Assembly: GCA_038238115.1 (NCBI GenBank)
Contig: JBBRYB010000003.1
Coordinates: forward strand, 62,001-126,000
Direction of reading: 5' to 3'
Length of the DNA stretch: 64,000 nucleotides
Source: JBBRYB01 sp038238115
GTDB taxonomy: Bacteria; Actinomycetota; Actinomycetes; Propionibacteriales; Nocardioidaceae
In this document: one piece after another, positions 63,988-64,000 of the stretch
Position numbering within the stretch: position 1 is the stretch's first letter
Layout of the letters: every line of letters begins with the position of its first letter
The notes under the pieces: generated by a model
The model's input: only the letters and a program-made list of their open reading frames with translations
Told to the model about the DNA's origin: nothing
Database searches by the model: none
Program-made: the position numbers and the translations under genes

Positions 63988-64000
63988 GCCTGCCTTCCGC

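Overview
The window looks like chromosomal DNA from a high-G+C actinobacterium. The evidence is strong G/C codon bias, many GTG starts, 4-nt start/stop overlaps between adjacent genes, TANNNT -10 motifs 5-9 nt before start codons (leaderless-type starts), acyl-CoA carboxylases with an epsilon subunit, LGFP-repeat cell-wall proteins, LCP proteins and a galactofuran-type cluster. A Nocardioidaceae/Propionibacteriales member is the best guess, but that is inference. I saw no rRNA, tRNA, CRISPR array, prophage or intact transposon.

Layout. 1-4064: end of a 2'-5' RNA ligase-like gene, a BrkB/YihY membrane protein, a threonine/serine dehydratase and a methylmalonyl-CoA mutase catalytic subunit. 4227-5468: M20 amidohydrolase. 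5569-13518: nucleoside uptake and salvage operon (BMP lipoprotein, ABC ATPase, two permeases, cytidine deaminase, a cytochrome P450, thymidine phosphorylase). 13723-16090: MaoC hydratase and FabG-type reductase, divergent from adenosine deaminase. 16155-22623: acetyltransferases, alditol oxidase, phosphoesterase, a MetE-like protein and a uridine kinase-like protein. 22620-26242: a 21-bp tandem repeat array, a truncated aldehyde dehydrogenase, a full aldehyde dehydrogenase and deoC. 26366-32309: PH-like membrane protein, phosphopentomutase-type mutase, epimerase, purine nucleoside phosphorylase, cyclotransferase and a flavoprotein quinone reductase. 32576-36033: secreted amidase and SpoIID protein, both with LGFP repeats. 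36082-49673: pyruvate carboxylase, acyl-CoA carboxylase alpha, beta and epsilon subunits, biotin ligase, acyl-CoA dehydrogenase, Maf and a DUF885 protein. 49751-54217: PH-domain protein, class III cyclase, GtrA protein, purK and purE. 54214-63987: sulfotransferase-like protein, two divergent LCP proteins, two glycosyltransferases, UDP-galactopyranose mutase and a polysaccharide-export ABC transporter.

How the genes fit together. Nucleosides enter through the BMP/ABC system. They are deaminated (cdd, add) and phosphorolysed (deoA, punA). The pentose-1-phosphates can be isomerised by the mutase and split by DeoC, and acetaldehyde can be oxidised by the aldehyde dehydrogenase. Threonine dehydratase, acyl-CoA (propionyl-CoA) carboxylase and methylmalonyl-CoA mutase together suggest a route from 2-oxobutyrate or propionyl-CoA to succinyl-CoA. 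The right end builds and exports a Galf-containing cell-surface glycan, and LCP proteins are candidates for attaching such polymers to the wall.

The least explained structures are: a dispersed palindromic repeat of about 52-55 bp (seven full copies and one partial, all downstream of genes); a 265-bp-offset duplication of the 3' end of an LCP gene carrying two of those repeats; a 21-bp minisatellite whose reading frame overlaps an acetyltransferase start by 4 nt; a perfect 40-bp palindrome after the cyclase gene; and an A+T-rich palindrome-bearing control region before the amidase/SpoIID pair.
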